Shown: positions 52,701 to 57,614 of the stretch, piece by piece
Layout: every line of letters starts with the position of its first letter
Numbering within the stretch: the first letter of the stretch is position 1
The notes under the pieces: model-generated
Database searches by the model: none
What the model was told of the DNA's origin: nothing
The model's input: the letters and a program-made list of their open reading frames with translations, nothing else
Assembly: GCA_026391835.1 (NCBI GenBank)
Contig: JAPLDF010000077.1
Span: 1 to 64,000, forward strand
Length of the DNA: 64,000 nucleotides
DNA from: Bacteroidota bacterium
GTDB taxonomy: Bacteria > Bacteroidota > Bacteroidia > Bacteroidales > FEN-979
Direction of reading: 5' to 3'
Position numbers and translations under genes: made by a program

Positions 52701-53531
52701 TGTATCTATATCACCATCGACCCGGTATTGCCTGTCAGCGTGACGATCACCGCATCTGCAAACCCGGTTGCTGCCGACATCGATGTCACTTTTACAGCCG
52801 TTGCGGTAAACGGAGGATTGACTCCATCATACCAGTGGAAGGTTAATACGTTCAATGTTGGTGTAAACAGTCCGACATATACCTATAAACCCATCAATGG
52901 TGATCATGTGACCTGTGTGGTTACTTCCAGTGCAAGCTGCGTCTCCAACAATCCGGCCATCTCCAACCTGATCCATATGAATGTGACAGGTTTGCATGTT
53001 GGCAGTATTACTGTTAACGGAATTGTTCCGGGTGCCGAATCTGCCTGTTACAATTCACTTGCGACCATCACCGTTGCAGGCAGCGGAACAACTTTCATCG
53101 TCAACAATGGCGGCAGTGCCACCATGATCGCAGGGCAGAATATCATTTACCTGCCGGGAACCACGGTTCAGGCAGGAGGCTATATGCACGGGTACATCTC
53201 CCTTACCGATCGTTGCGGTGTGAAGTCAGCTTCCATTGTAGCTGCCGGAACAGGTGAAGATGAGCAACTGCTGGTTGGTCAAAAAACCTCCTTCAGAATC
53301 TATCCCAATCCGACTACCGGGAACTTCACTGTTGAACAGACAAGTGGCTCCCAGTACGAAACTGTGAAGGTCGAGATTTATGGAATGCGTGGTGAGAAGC
53401 TGCTTACCGGACAGTTGACCGGCGAAAAGAAGCATGAATTCTCAGTCACAGGATTCCCGGCCGGACTCTATTTCGTGAAAATTGTTGCCGGTAACGAGGC
53501 AGAAACACTCAAACTGATAAAGACAAATTAA
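40707..53531 (+). CDS. Giant type IX-secreted repeat protein (4274 residues)
   Basis: Signal peptide MKKLLLFLFALALGATMFVQNSNA. Residues about 30-1010 and 1135-1635 are NosD/pectate-lyase-like beta-helices full of NN.I and GN.I turns; each ends in a P-D-x-G-A-D-E-F motif typical of this group. Ig-like and PKD-like modules follow, then a jelly-roll/MAM-like domain (about 1846-2030) with FESGASGWVFEDS. Residues about 2248-2392 resemble a cohesin domain (VDVPVRVSSFDNVGSLSLTFGYN). Residues 2393-3830 are 15 tandem repeats of about 96 residues. Another Ig-like domain and a type A sorting domain close the protein (SFRIYPNPTTGNFTVEQ ... GLYFVKIVAGNEAETLKLIK). It is Ser/Thr/Asn/Gly-rich and surface-exposed, probably an adhesin or matrix protein. 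Confidence 0.93.
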   Translation: MKKLLLFLFALALGATMFVQNSNAQVSTNGSSGLSLTYPSLAAAITALNVATITSSVVITLDAGNPQTAPAGGYAITATGVSGVTIAIHGSGNTITAFTPQASGNLNDAIFKIIGGDYITIDNFILQENAANTTSAVATNNMTEWGVALLYNTLTNGAQNNIIQGNTISLNRTYLNTFGIYSNTRHSATAVSTAAEVTAATGSNSFNKIYGNIISNVNYGIVFIGAGTTIAAIDNGNDIGGSIAGTGNSISNWGGGAATGGYISLTGNNYAIFDNQQINDNISFNTITSAALATAVTEGGILKNYSIASPVTGPITTTINNNTVTITNNPSAAATGGIVGINNQGLTPLLATATMSMNNNTVQNCVLGGTTSTTNGISCITNLSLPGTMNMNGNNVINNAITATTATTGIINGIANSGACGTLNITNNIIRGHASTSTSGQPQGITNSGVVVTAININNNQLGNATGGFFSTSTATSGGLFGISNSGGGAACALSIQTNDIRGITYNVAASATQTYITNSAIVLSEVISGNTFTNLNVNTTGATTFISETYSAIATATKTVTGNSIVTGFTRGGASGSVLLVTDNGSSAAGCVSTCTNNNFSNITVAGTSTIIGLNFTDGGTAPTRTVTGNVLNNWTAITGAVNAMNFSYWNGVSSLSSNTITNITGQAAITGITIGSSVNSATSIAIALNTINNLSSTGTGGTVIGINCSNTSTAINISGNVINTLSTTNTTGVVSGISIGGAANTSIFKNKIYDLSGNQAGSIINGINITSGSTLNIYNNLIGDLRATAATGLNAINGINASATSTYNVYYNSIYLNATSSSATTFGNSCMTFSSTATALNSRNNILVNLSTPGLNGTNVATNGIAACLRRSTGTTGTIPGNYSLTSNNNDFWCNPTSGTNNHLVYCEGTSTVTNPYNTMPALKAFFSTRDQASFAENPNFLGTTGSAANFLHISTLTATQLESGGGTIATVTTDYDGDYRFGDPSYVGTGTAPDVGADEFAGIPSDLTAPAITSITLVGNSCNLTSRNVTAIISDASGVDNASFKPRIYFRKNAIAYFSAPGTLTSGTVNSGTWTFTITYATLSGVTTTDVIDYFIVAQDALVNVGGVPAAGLVLSNVNTVTSPPTAPLTYSIQNALSGDYNVGSGQTYTTITAAIAAYNSSCMAGAVTFLLTDASYTEAAAMTINANADASPANILTIKPLLANTTIGVTGGSVTAVFILNGADYVTIDGSINNTVNACCSVPATRDLTITNANSGVTSAVIWLQTNVLDGATNNIIKNCNLVGNSNITTLFGAGSGSSSIGLSSLGTGNNNNAFINNNISKTQYGLYSQGASAAAKNSGNVFSLNLMNTATPNNVAKGGIVTGFENNLTISCNQVDGIVQTSSPDVFGITLGVQGISTSSFSGNEVTNATVAKNLIGSIRNTGTFSACGICVAPATTGNNLIANNMLSGVSANGTTGDFGVGIFIGGGSGSTTQVYYNTVTMVGTQTGGNDKSYCLAIGGSNPTVDVRNNILVNTQNNGTGSNYALAYGYTPFTNLTSSNNDLYVTADATHFIGATASISAPTNQATLLNLQTATGKDGASVNILPIFAGPADLRLVPATNTLLNDLGIPVSVTDDIECETRSATPDMGADEFTPPSCVTAVGGTASGSTSFCSSGTPAITATGYSIGLFSTYQWMYSTTIGDYPTGGSAFVGQTNPASLTTGVVSTTTYYWLRVGCTVNGNTTDNSTMVTITVNPSIAHISGTSVKCANDPAVTLTEDGGTGTSWVWSTTATTQSVSVNPAVSTVYSVSVTSPGSCIAVGTFALTVNPNPPGVTASASASPLCAGTPFNLTSTATSANPTILSEGFESGASGWVFEDSLSTGSSIAGQIFHIQAAPYTDASGSATFSNFSITGSKFAYANADAGGSGSFTRTKMYSPSFSTVGFTGSGTLTFNHVYRYWASSAPPEKVRVSISIDGGASWADLQSYEGLDRGTVTNNLQVAAPTSITVPAIYMGQPNVKLRWRYISNWGYFWCLDDILLTGTPASYTFGWTSTPPGFTSSDQNPTNVTQTVTRDYHVTVTGLGGCTSLASATVVNNPLPTPSISGSLIICAGSSNTLDAGAYAGYHWSTDATTRTISVSTASTYAVTVTDVNGCVGSTSVVTSVHPLPEINLATGGTSSICPGTGTNITVEGSIIGTNYQLRNDADNSPVGLPVGGDGGTINLPTGNLAVTTTFNVLATIASTGCSAQLTGKVTIIVGGPITTISNRIVCEGTATVDVPVRVSSFDNVGSLSLTFGYNNAELTNPVIVSRNAAFEGFWDPFEVTTTPAGTFKVSGFGPLPGDGVTIGPNDILFTLQFNIVSGTTYSPITLNENVQGTACEYTSIAPDFTPFCDTPPSTYYIAGSVTVNPLGHVNDPADQVVCNGELTADVIFTSSKGPALTSYTWTNTNTTIGLAASGSADIPAFTAINTGTSPAIATIEVTPTYNNGGVGCVGPSQTFTITVNPTGQVIDPADQVVCNGASTGAVSFATNNSDGITTYSWTNDTPQIGLSGTGTGDIDSFTAINTGTSPVVATITVTPYFENGSVSCIGPFETFTITVNPTGQVNTPADQVVCNGGLTTDVDFISNNGGGSVTYAWTNDTPGIGLDASGSGNIPAFTASNTGTAPVVASIAVTPTFTNSGVSCSGTPVTFTINVNPTGQVNDPSNQVVCNGTTTALVTFGSVNTGGTTTYTWDNTTTSIGLAGSGIGNIAGFIASNTTTAPVSATITVTPHFENGQVICDGPTESFDITVNPSGQVNDPANQVVCNGANTSVTFGTNNTGGTTSYTWANTTTSIGLGASGSGDISSFMATNTTTTPVIATITVTPFFENGLVTCSGPTENFTITVNPSGQVNDPADQVVCNGASTGSVTFGTNNLGGTTTYTWSNSASGIGLAASGTGDIASFTAVNTTFMPVVATITVTPHFENGSVTCDGTVQTFTIAVNPTGQVNDPIDQDLCNGATTSVVFGTLNSGGTTTYTWVNNTTSIGLGAAGTGNIPAFAATNTTTAPVVATIVVTPHFENGGVTCDGLSKSFTITVNPTGQVDDPANQVVCNGANTTVVNFSTINTGGTTTYAWSNNKPGIGLASTGTGDIAAFSAINASTAPVIATITVTPHFGDCSGPAESFTITVNPTGQVNQPTSQVVCNGTNTSVTFGTINTGGYTTYFWTNTTTSIGLGTFGIGDIGVFAASNTGTSPVVAVINVTPTFTNDGVSCSGPTKAFTITVNPTGQVNQPGNQLVCNGAATAVVTFTTINTGGNTTYVWSNNTPGINLTANGTGNIPSFTAVNTGTAPVVATITVTPAFEKKSVSCVGTSKTFTITVNPSGQVNQPGNQIVCNGTSSGAVTFGTNNTGGTTTYTWANSNTTVGLGANGTGDIAAFMTSNTGTAPAVSTITVTPHFENGSVTCDGPPAIFTITVNPTGQVNQPASQVVCNAGSTSDVIFATANTGGTTSYTWSNSLPAIGLAALGTGDIASFTALNATTAPVVATITVIPHFENGEVICDGTEKTFTITVNPTGQVNFTADQLVCNGTSTAAVTFTTNNTVGTTTYAWANDTPSIGLASTGTGNIASFTAVNTGTAPVVATIGVTPTFTYGGKSCTGPEAFFTITVNPTGQVIQPANQVVCNGSTTSVTFGTNNTGGTTTYAWSNNTTSIGLAANGAGNIAPFNAVNTGTSPVTATIVVTPTFYIEGFVKDLLVPCTGPSATFTITVNPTGQVNQPANQVLSNGSSTTAVTFGTVNTGGTTTYAWTNNDASIGLGSTGTGNIAAFTAINTGVSPVVATIFVTPTFTNGGVSCTGTGKSFTITVNPKPILVITNPSTCSPHKVDLTAPSVTAGSSYPPTTILTYWYDAAATNQILVPTAVGNGTYYIKATIPPGGWYDIKPVVATVHPLPTIFAGTGSGNYCGNLPSVVVGLAGSQLGVVYTLWIGITQVSPSPVPGNGGPISFGSIPLLTGQYWVLAENATTHCQNRMYNCIYITIDPVLPVSVTITASANPVAADIDVTFTAVAVNGGLTPSYQWKVNTFNVGVNSPTYTYKPINGDHVTCVVTSSASCVSNNPAISNLIHMNVTGLHVGSITVNGIVPGAESACYNSLATITVAGSGTTFIVNNGGSATMIAGQNIIYLPGTTVQAGGYMHGYISLTDRCGVKSASIVAAGTGEDEQLLVGQKTSFRIYPNPTTGNFTVEQTSGSQYETVKVEIYGMRGEKLLTGQLTGEKKHEFSVTGFPAGLYFVKIVAGNEAETLKLIKTN
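47883..52196 (+). repeat. Fifteen tandem repeats of about 288 bp inside the giant gene
   Basis: Each encoded unit starts VNPTGQV, then DQVVCNG, TTTY(T/A)W, IGLAASGTGDI, VVATITVTPHFENG, V(T/S)C(D/S)G and TFTIT. Two Cys per unit probably form a disulfide. Unit 8 is shortened before its second Cys, unit 14 has an insertion there, and unit 15 has Ser (VLSNG) in place of the first Cys. The DNA copies differ by many silent changes, so they are not recent duplications. Confidence 0.92.
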
Positions 53532-53551
53532 TCGTCAAACTGTCAGAAAAC

Positions 53552-53579
53552 AAAAAATCCCGCGAAAGCGGGATTTTTT
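53552..53579. terminator. Bidirectional rho-independent terminator
   Basis: AAAAAATCCCGC-GAAA-GCGGGATTTTTT: a perfect GC stem with a GAAA tetraloop flanked by A6 and T6. It ends the giant gene and, on the minus strand, the lasso/glycosyltransferase operon. Confidence 0.95.
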
Positions 53580-53601
53580 GTTTATGCAGGAATCCTTGTT
53601 T

Positions 53602-54687
53602 CTACAGCACACTGTCGAACGCACCTATGTAGGAATCTGTGATCGTGTCCCACTGGTAACTGGCATTGATTTTATTCACATTGTTGGTGAGAAAATGGGG
53701 ATGGTCGCTCTTGCGGGGATCGGACCGGATCAGGCCGGCTATGTCGTGTTCATTGCTGAAATAAAAAGCATCTGAACCCAGGATCATATGTGTAAAACGA
53801 TTCTCGTGGGCACAGATCAATGCTCCCGACGCCATGGCTTCCAGCAGCGAGGGATTCGTTCCGCCGGAAGAGTGGCCGTGGAAGTAAATGCAGGCATGAT
53901 GCCTGAGCTGGTTTAACAGGTTGACATCAAAGATCCCGCCCAAAAACCTGATGTTTGCCGAGGGATATGCCGACTGCAAATATTTGCAGTATTTGTTGTT
54001 GGTGCTGCCGACAAGCAGCAACTGCTTAGCTGAACCCGATTCAATAAAACCCTTTATGATGATTTCGGTGTTGTTGTCGCTTTGGATTCTAGAGATCGCC
54101 AGGTAGTAGGAGCGGGGTTCCAGGTTGTAAATCTTAAGAAATGATTCATCCGGTCTTTCTAAAACATCTGCGCCGTAAGGTATAAATTCAGATTTGGCGC
54201 CATAGGTTGTTTGAAAATATTCCCGGATGTGGGGTGAATCAGCAATGAGCAAATCGCTGCTGTTAACAGCCAGCAATTCTGCATGCCGGATAAACGATTT
54301 CAGGAGCCGGTTGTATTTTGAACGCGACCACTCCAAACCATCCACATTGGTGATGACCCGGGCATCTGCCGGCAGAAACCTGTGCCAGACGGCAGCCGTG
54401 GCATATCCCAGTTGCAGGATTACATCAAAATTTCGTTTGCGGCTGTCAAGGATGCAGTTGAGGTCGTAAATGAACGGTCCTGCCGCACCAATGAGATACT
54501 CAGGATCATAACAATGTACAATGTGAACCCCGTTCCATTCGGATTCCCGGTACGGATGGTTGTGCGAATTATATACCCAAACCTCAATGCCCCGCTTTGC
54601 CAGCCTGGCCGAGAAGAATTCGGCAAACTGCTCAAAGCCCCCGTAATTGTTGGGGATGCCGCGGGTTCCCAGGATGCCGACCTTCAT
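53602..54687 (-). CDS. Family 4 glycosyltransferase with DUF1972 N-terminus
   Basis: A 361-residue GT-B enzyme. The N-terminus MKVGILGTRGIPNNYGGFEQFAEFFSARLAKRGIEVWVYN is DUF1972, found in rhamnosyl- and other glycosyltransferases of exopolysaccharide clusters. The donor domain has YYLAISRIQSDNNTEIIIKGF, FHGHSSGGTNPSLLEAMASGALICAHEN with the conserved Glu. Its start overlaps the stop of the family 2 enzyme gene upstream by four bases. It is the last gene before the terminator and could act on the lasso peptide's phosphate or side chains, or on an unrelated glycan. Confidence 0.9.
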   Translation of the reverse strand: MKVGILGTRGIPNNYGGFEQFAEFFSARLAKRGIEVWVYNSHNHPYRESEWNGVHIVHCYDPEYLIGAAGPFIYDLNCILDSRKRNFDVILQLGYATAAVWHRFLPADARVITNVDGLEWSRSKYNRLLKSFIRHAELLAVNSSDLLIADSPHIREYFQTTYGAKSEFIPYGADVLERPDESFLKIYNLEPRSYYLAISRIQSDNNTEIIIKGFIESGSAKQLLLVGSTNNKYCKYLQSAYPSANIRFLGGIFDVNLLNQLRHHACIYFHGHSSGGTNPSLLEAMASGALICAHENRFTHMILGSDAFYFSNEHDIAGLIRSDPRKSDHPHFLTNNVNKINASYQWDTITDSYIGAFDSVL

Positions 54688-55547
54688 GTATGGATAAAGC
54701 GTTTAATAATTCTGACCGGAAAACAGATGCCAGCCAAAGCCAGGAAACAGTACCTTGTAACCCGGTTCGTTGAGAGCTGGTATTTCCTGTAAAAGTAGAT
54801 ATAATAGAAATAGAGCACTATCCTGATTTTTGGTGTTCGGGTACCCCAGATCCGGTCACGGATCCCGAATATGTTTTCTATTCCCTGAAAAGTGATGGTG
54901 CTTGTTGAACTTGCCGGGTGGATCCTCATCCGGTACAACGGCTCGGAAAGGTTGGCGAATTTAAAGCCGTCCCTTGCCAAACCGGAAAAAAATGTATAAT
55001 CCTCTCCCGGAAACACTTTCTCGTACCTGTATCCTTGGATTATAGCCCTGCGGATGATGGCAGCGGGGTGCTGTATGCCATTGACCCCGTACCGGTAGGC
55101 TTTTACAATGTCGGCGTGTCCTGCCGGGAAATTGGAAACATTCAGGTTCCTGCCGGTTTTGAAATGAAAGTACTGAACCTGGCAGCCGGCAATTCCGGTT
55201 TCGGGATGCGCTTCCATGTAATGATACTGGCGTTCAATGCGTTCATGGAAAAGGGTGTCGTCCGGATCGGCGCGCATGATATACCTGCCGGTTGCGGCTT
55301 CCAGCCCGGCGTTAAGGGCATCGGTGATACCGCGGTGTTCAGCAAACCGGATTATTTTGAGGTATGCCAGGGAAGCAAATTTTTCGAGTACGGCAACTGA
55401 CTCATCCGTTGACCCGTCATCAACCAGGATCAGTTCACGGGGAAGACAGGTGGAGTTGACAATGCTTTCAATAAACTCAGCCAGGAACCGGCCGTTGTTG
55501 TAATTGGGGGTGACGATGGATATGTCTGCGACCGGTTTTTCAGGCAT
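54684..55547 (-). CDS. Family 2 glycosyltransferase
   Basis: A 287-residue GT-A enzyme. The ATG at 55547 opens MPEKPVADISIVTPNYNNGRFLAEFIESI, the usual GT2 start; the frame upstream overlaps the ABC exporter and is not coding. ELILVDDGSTDES and MRADPDDTLFHERIERQ (metal site DPDD) follow, with EKVFPGEDYTFFSGLARDGFKF near the acceptor site (GED). A short hydrophobic stretch near the C-terminus may attach it to the membrane. It overlaps the exporter gene by eight bases, tying it to the lasso operon. Confidence 0.9.
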   Translation of the reverse strand: MPEKPVADISIVTPNYNNGRFLAEFIESIVNSTCLPRELILVDDGSTDESVAVLEKFASLAYLKIIRFAEHRGITDALNAGLEAATGRYIMRADPDDTLFHERIERQYHYMEAHPETGIAGCQVQYFHFKTGRNLNVSNFPAGHADIVKAYRYGVNGIQHPAAIIRRAIIQGYRYEKVFPGEDYTFFSGLARDGFKFANLSEPLYRMRIHPASSTSTITFQGIENIFGIRDRIWGTRTPKIRIVLYFYYIYFYRKYQLSTNRVTRYCFLALAGICFPVRIIKRFIHT

Positions 55548-57264
55548 GCTGGATTCTCCCTTTTTCGAGGTGGATAACCTGGTCGGCAATCCTGTGAAAT
55601 TCCGTGCTGTGGGATATAATGACCATGGTGGTGGTTCCCTTGATACGTTCCAGCGCTTCGATGATCTTCCATTCGTTTTCCCGGTCGAGGGAGTTGGTTG
55701 CCTCATCAAGGATGAGCAGGGTTGGCTTGCGGACAAGCGCCCTGGCCAGGGCCAGGCGCTGCCTTTCACCTCCCGACAATTGCGCACCACGATCACCAAC
55801 TACTGTTTCAAGCTGCGAGTTTAAATTGTTCACCATCTCATCAGCAGACGCTTTTTCCAAGGCATTCCACATCTCTTCCTCACTTGCATCCTGCTTTGTC
55901 CACAGCAGGTTGTTCCGAATTGTATCATTGAACAGGAAGGATTCCTGCGTGACGTAACCGATGCTCTTTCGCCACTTGTATATGGTGGCTTCACTGAGTG
56001 GCTGGTTGTCGACCAGGATATCCCCGGAACCCGGTTTCAGCAAGCCAAGGATCATATCGGCCATTGTTGTTTTTCCGGAACCGGATGAGCCCGTGATACA
56101 GGTTATTTTGTTAAGCGGGATTAAAAGGGAGAAATGTTCCAGTACGAGGTTGCCGCCATAACTGAACGAGACATCCCTGAATTCAATGGAACCTGCCAGT
56201 TGTACCGGGCTGTCATTTCTTATTAAATTCTCACTGTGCCGGTCACACTCTTTCTGCAGGTCCATGACCACGTTAAAGGCAGGGATCGATTGAAGGATGG
56301 ACTGGTAGGCGGATTGCAGGGAGGAGACCTTGGGAAGCAACCTTGAAAAAATATAGATCAGGACCAGTAAAGTCGATGCACGCAACGCAAGAACTTCAAT
56401 GGCAAGGTAGACATAGCAACTTAAAAGGATTACCGTTCCTGCAGAAAACATAAAAGAGGTGCGTGAGCTCAATTTCACGTAATCAATTTTACGGTTTTCA
56501 AGATCTTCGGTATGTTTAATAAATTCGTCGATATACTTGTCTTCTTCTGCAAAACTTTTTGCAACTTTCATTCCTGACAAGTGTTCCAGAACAACCTGGT
56601 ACATTTTTCGGGCAGCATGCTGGCTGGATTTCCCAAGGTACGAAGCTGACTTGTTTTTCTTCTGACCCAAAAGCAATAAAATGAGTGCCCCGGCTAAGGA
56701 GATTGAGGCCATTGACGGGGATAGTAAAAAGGCCACCACCAGGTAGGCCAGCATGGTTATGAGTGTGCTGGTGGACCTTAATACCTGGAAAATGACCTGC
56801 CCGGCCCGCTGAACCTCTGAGGTGATGGTATGCGCCACATCCGAAATGCGCAGGCGTGAGGCAAAAAGCCATTGGCTGTGCCCCAGGGATATGTATAATT
56901 TATCTTTCAGGAACCTGACAAACCTGTGCTGGATCTTTGCATTGACAATGCCCTGGTAGTTGGTGAGCGCTGAGTTCATTGTTACAATTACAATGTAAAA
57001 CAGCAGGATGGTTATAATGCCACCGGGAATGCCTGTTTTATGAAGGAATGAGAGCATTTTCCCTATGAAATCAGATTCTTTTGCCTGTTTGTCGAAAATG
57101 CCGATCAGGCTTAGCAACGGGATCAACAGCAAAATACCTATGCCCTGTGTGAACCCGGTTAAAACCTGGAGGACCAGGGATATGATCACCTTTTTACCGG
57201 AAAAAGCAAACAGGTCTTTTGTCAGACGGATTAAAAAAGAATATTCCTTATGCTGGAGTTTCAT
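55540..57264 (-). CDS. ABC exporter of the lasso peptide cluster (D protein)
   Basis: A 574-residue half-transporter with six membrane segments (about 20-300) and a C-terminal ATPase: Walker A ITGSSGSGKTTMAD, Q-loop YVTQESFLFNDT, signature QLSGGERQRLALARAL, Walker B LLILDEATNSLD and switch His in VIISHSTEF. No C39 peptidase domain, as expected when a separate B2 protease removes the leader. It is 129 bases downstream of the precursor gene, with a hairpin between. It probably exports the finished peptide and gives self-immunity. Confidence 0.9.
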   Translation of the reverse strand: MKLQHKEYSFLIRLTKDLFAFSGKKVIISLVLQVLTGFTQGIGILLLIPLLSLIGIFDKQAKESDFIGKMLSFLHKTGIPGGIITILLFYIVIVTMNSALTNYQGIVNAKIQHRFVRFLKDKLYISLGHSQWLFASRLRISDVAHTITSEVQRAGQVIFQVLRSTSTLITMLAYLVVAFLLSPSMASISLAGALILLLLGQKKNKSASYLGKSSQHAARKMYQVVLEHLSGMKVAKSFAEEDKYIDEFIKHTEDLENRKIDYVKLSSRTSFMFSAGTVILLSCYVYLAIEVLALRASTLLVLIYIFSRLLPKVSSLQSAYQSILQSIPAFNVVMDLQKECDRHSENLIRNDSPVQLAGSIEFRDVSFSYGGNLVLEHFSLLIPLNKITCITGSSGSGKTTMADMILGLLKPGSGDILVDNQPLSEATIYKWRKSIGYVTQESFLFNDTIRNNLLWTKQDASEEEMWNALEKASADEMVNNLNSQLETVVGDRGAQLSGGERQRLALARALVRKPTLLILDEATNSLDRENEWKIIEALERIKGTTTMVIISHSTEFHRIADQVIHLEKGRIQHA

Positions 57265-57289
57265 CTCTTTCCAGGTTCATTAACAGGGT

Positions 57290-57321
57290 TAAAACAAAAA
57301 CAGCAGGTGATACCTGCTGTT
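57290..57321 (-). terminator. Hairpin with T-run between precursor and exporter genes
   Basis: AACAGCAGG (57299-57307) pairs with CCTGCTGTT (57313-57321), loop of five. On the minus strand the stem is followed by TTTTTGTTTT. It probably ends or stabilises most precursor transcripts while letting some read into the exporter, as in other lasso clusters. Confidence 0.75.
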
Positions 57322-57393
57322 TGAATGTTGTTCTATACTCAAACTTGACTTCTGTCTGCATTGAAGTCGAAAATGATTAAACATCAAGAAGAC

Positions 57394-57549
57394 CTACGAC
57401 CCATACGGATCAGTATAATGTGCATCTTCCTTTGTCCATGGATGACCGCCACCACTTGTCATCTTTGAATTAATAATTTCAATTTCAGGACATTGCCAGG
57501 TCTTTCTCTTAGGAGCGTCCTGTTTTTTAACTTGGGAATCATTTTCCAT
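57394..57549 (-). CDS. Lasso peptide precursor (A peptide)
   Basis: A 51-residue peptide starting MENDSQVKK. The leader (1-32) is charged and carries W18..P21.I23...N27, a form of the Y..P.L...G motif bound by B1 proteins, and Thr31 at position -2 of the cleavage site. The predicted core (33-51) is GGGHPWTKEDAHYTDPYGS: Gly1 can close onto Glu9, giving a nine-residue ring and a ten-residue tail. The last residue is Ser, the site phosphorylated by lasso kinases. ATG 57549 is preferred over the in-frame ATG at 57618, which lies inside the cyclase end. Cys20 of the leader is unusual. Confidence 0.88.
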   Translation of the reverse strand: MENDSQVKKQDAPKRKTWQCPEIEIINSKMTSGGGHPWTKEDAHYTDPYGS

Positions 57550-57614
57550 GGCCGAAGAATAATAGTGTAAATTATACGATCTGTAACGAGACAGCAAGTA
57601 TAAGCAAAATTCTG

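Noticed and set aside
55548-55799. N-terminal extension of the GT2 enzyme
   Set aside because: The extension overlaps the ABC exporter coding region in another frame and has no domain likeness; the GT2 family start is at 55547.
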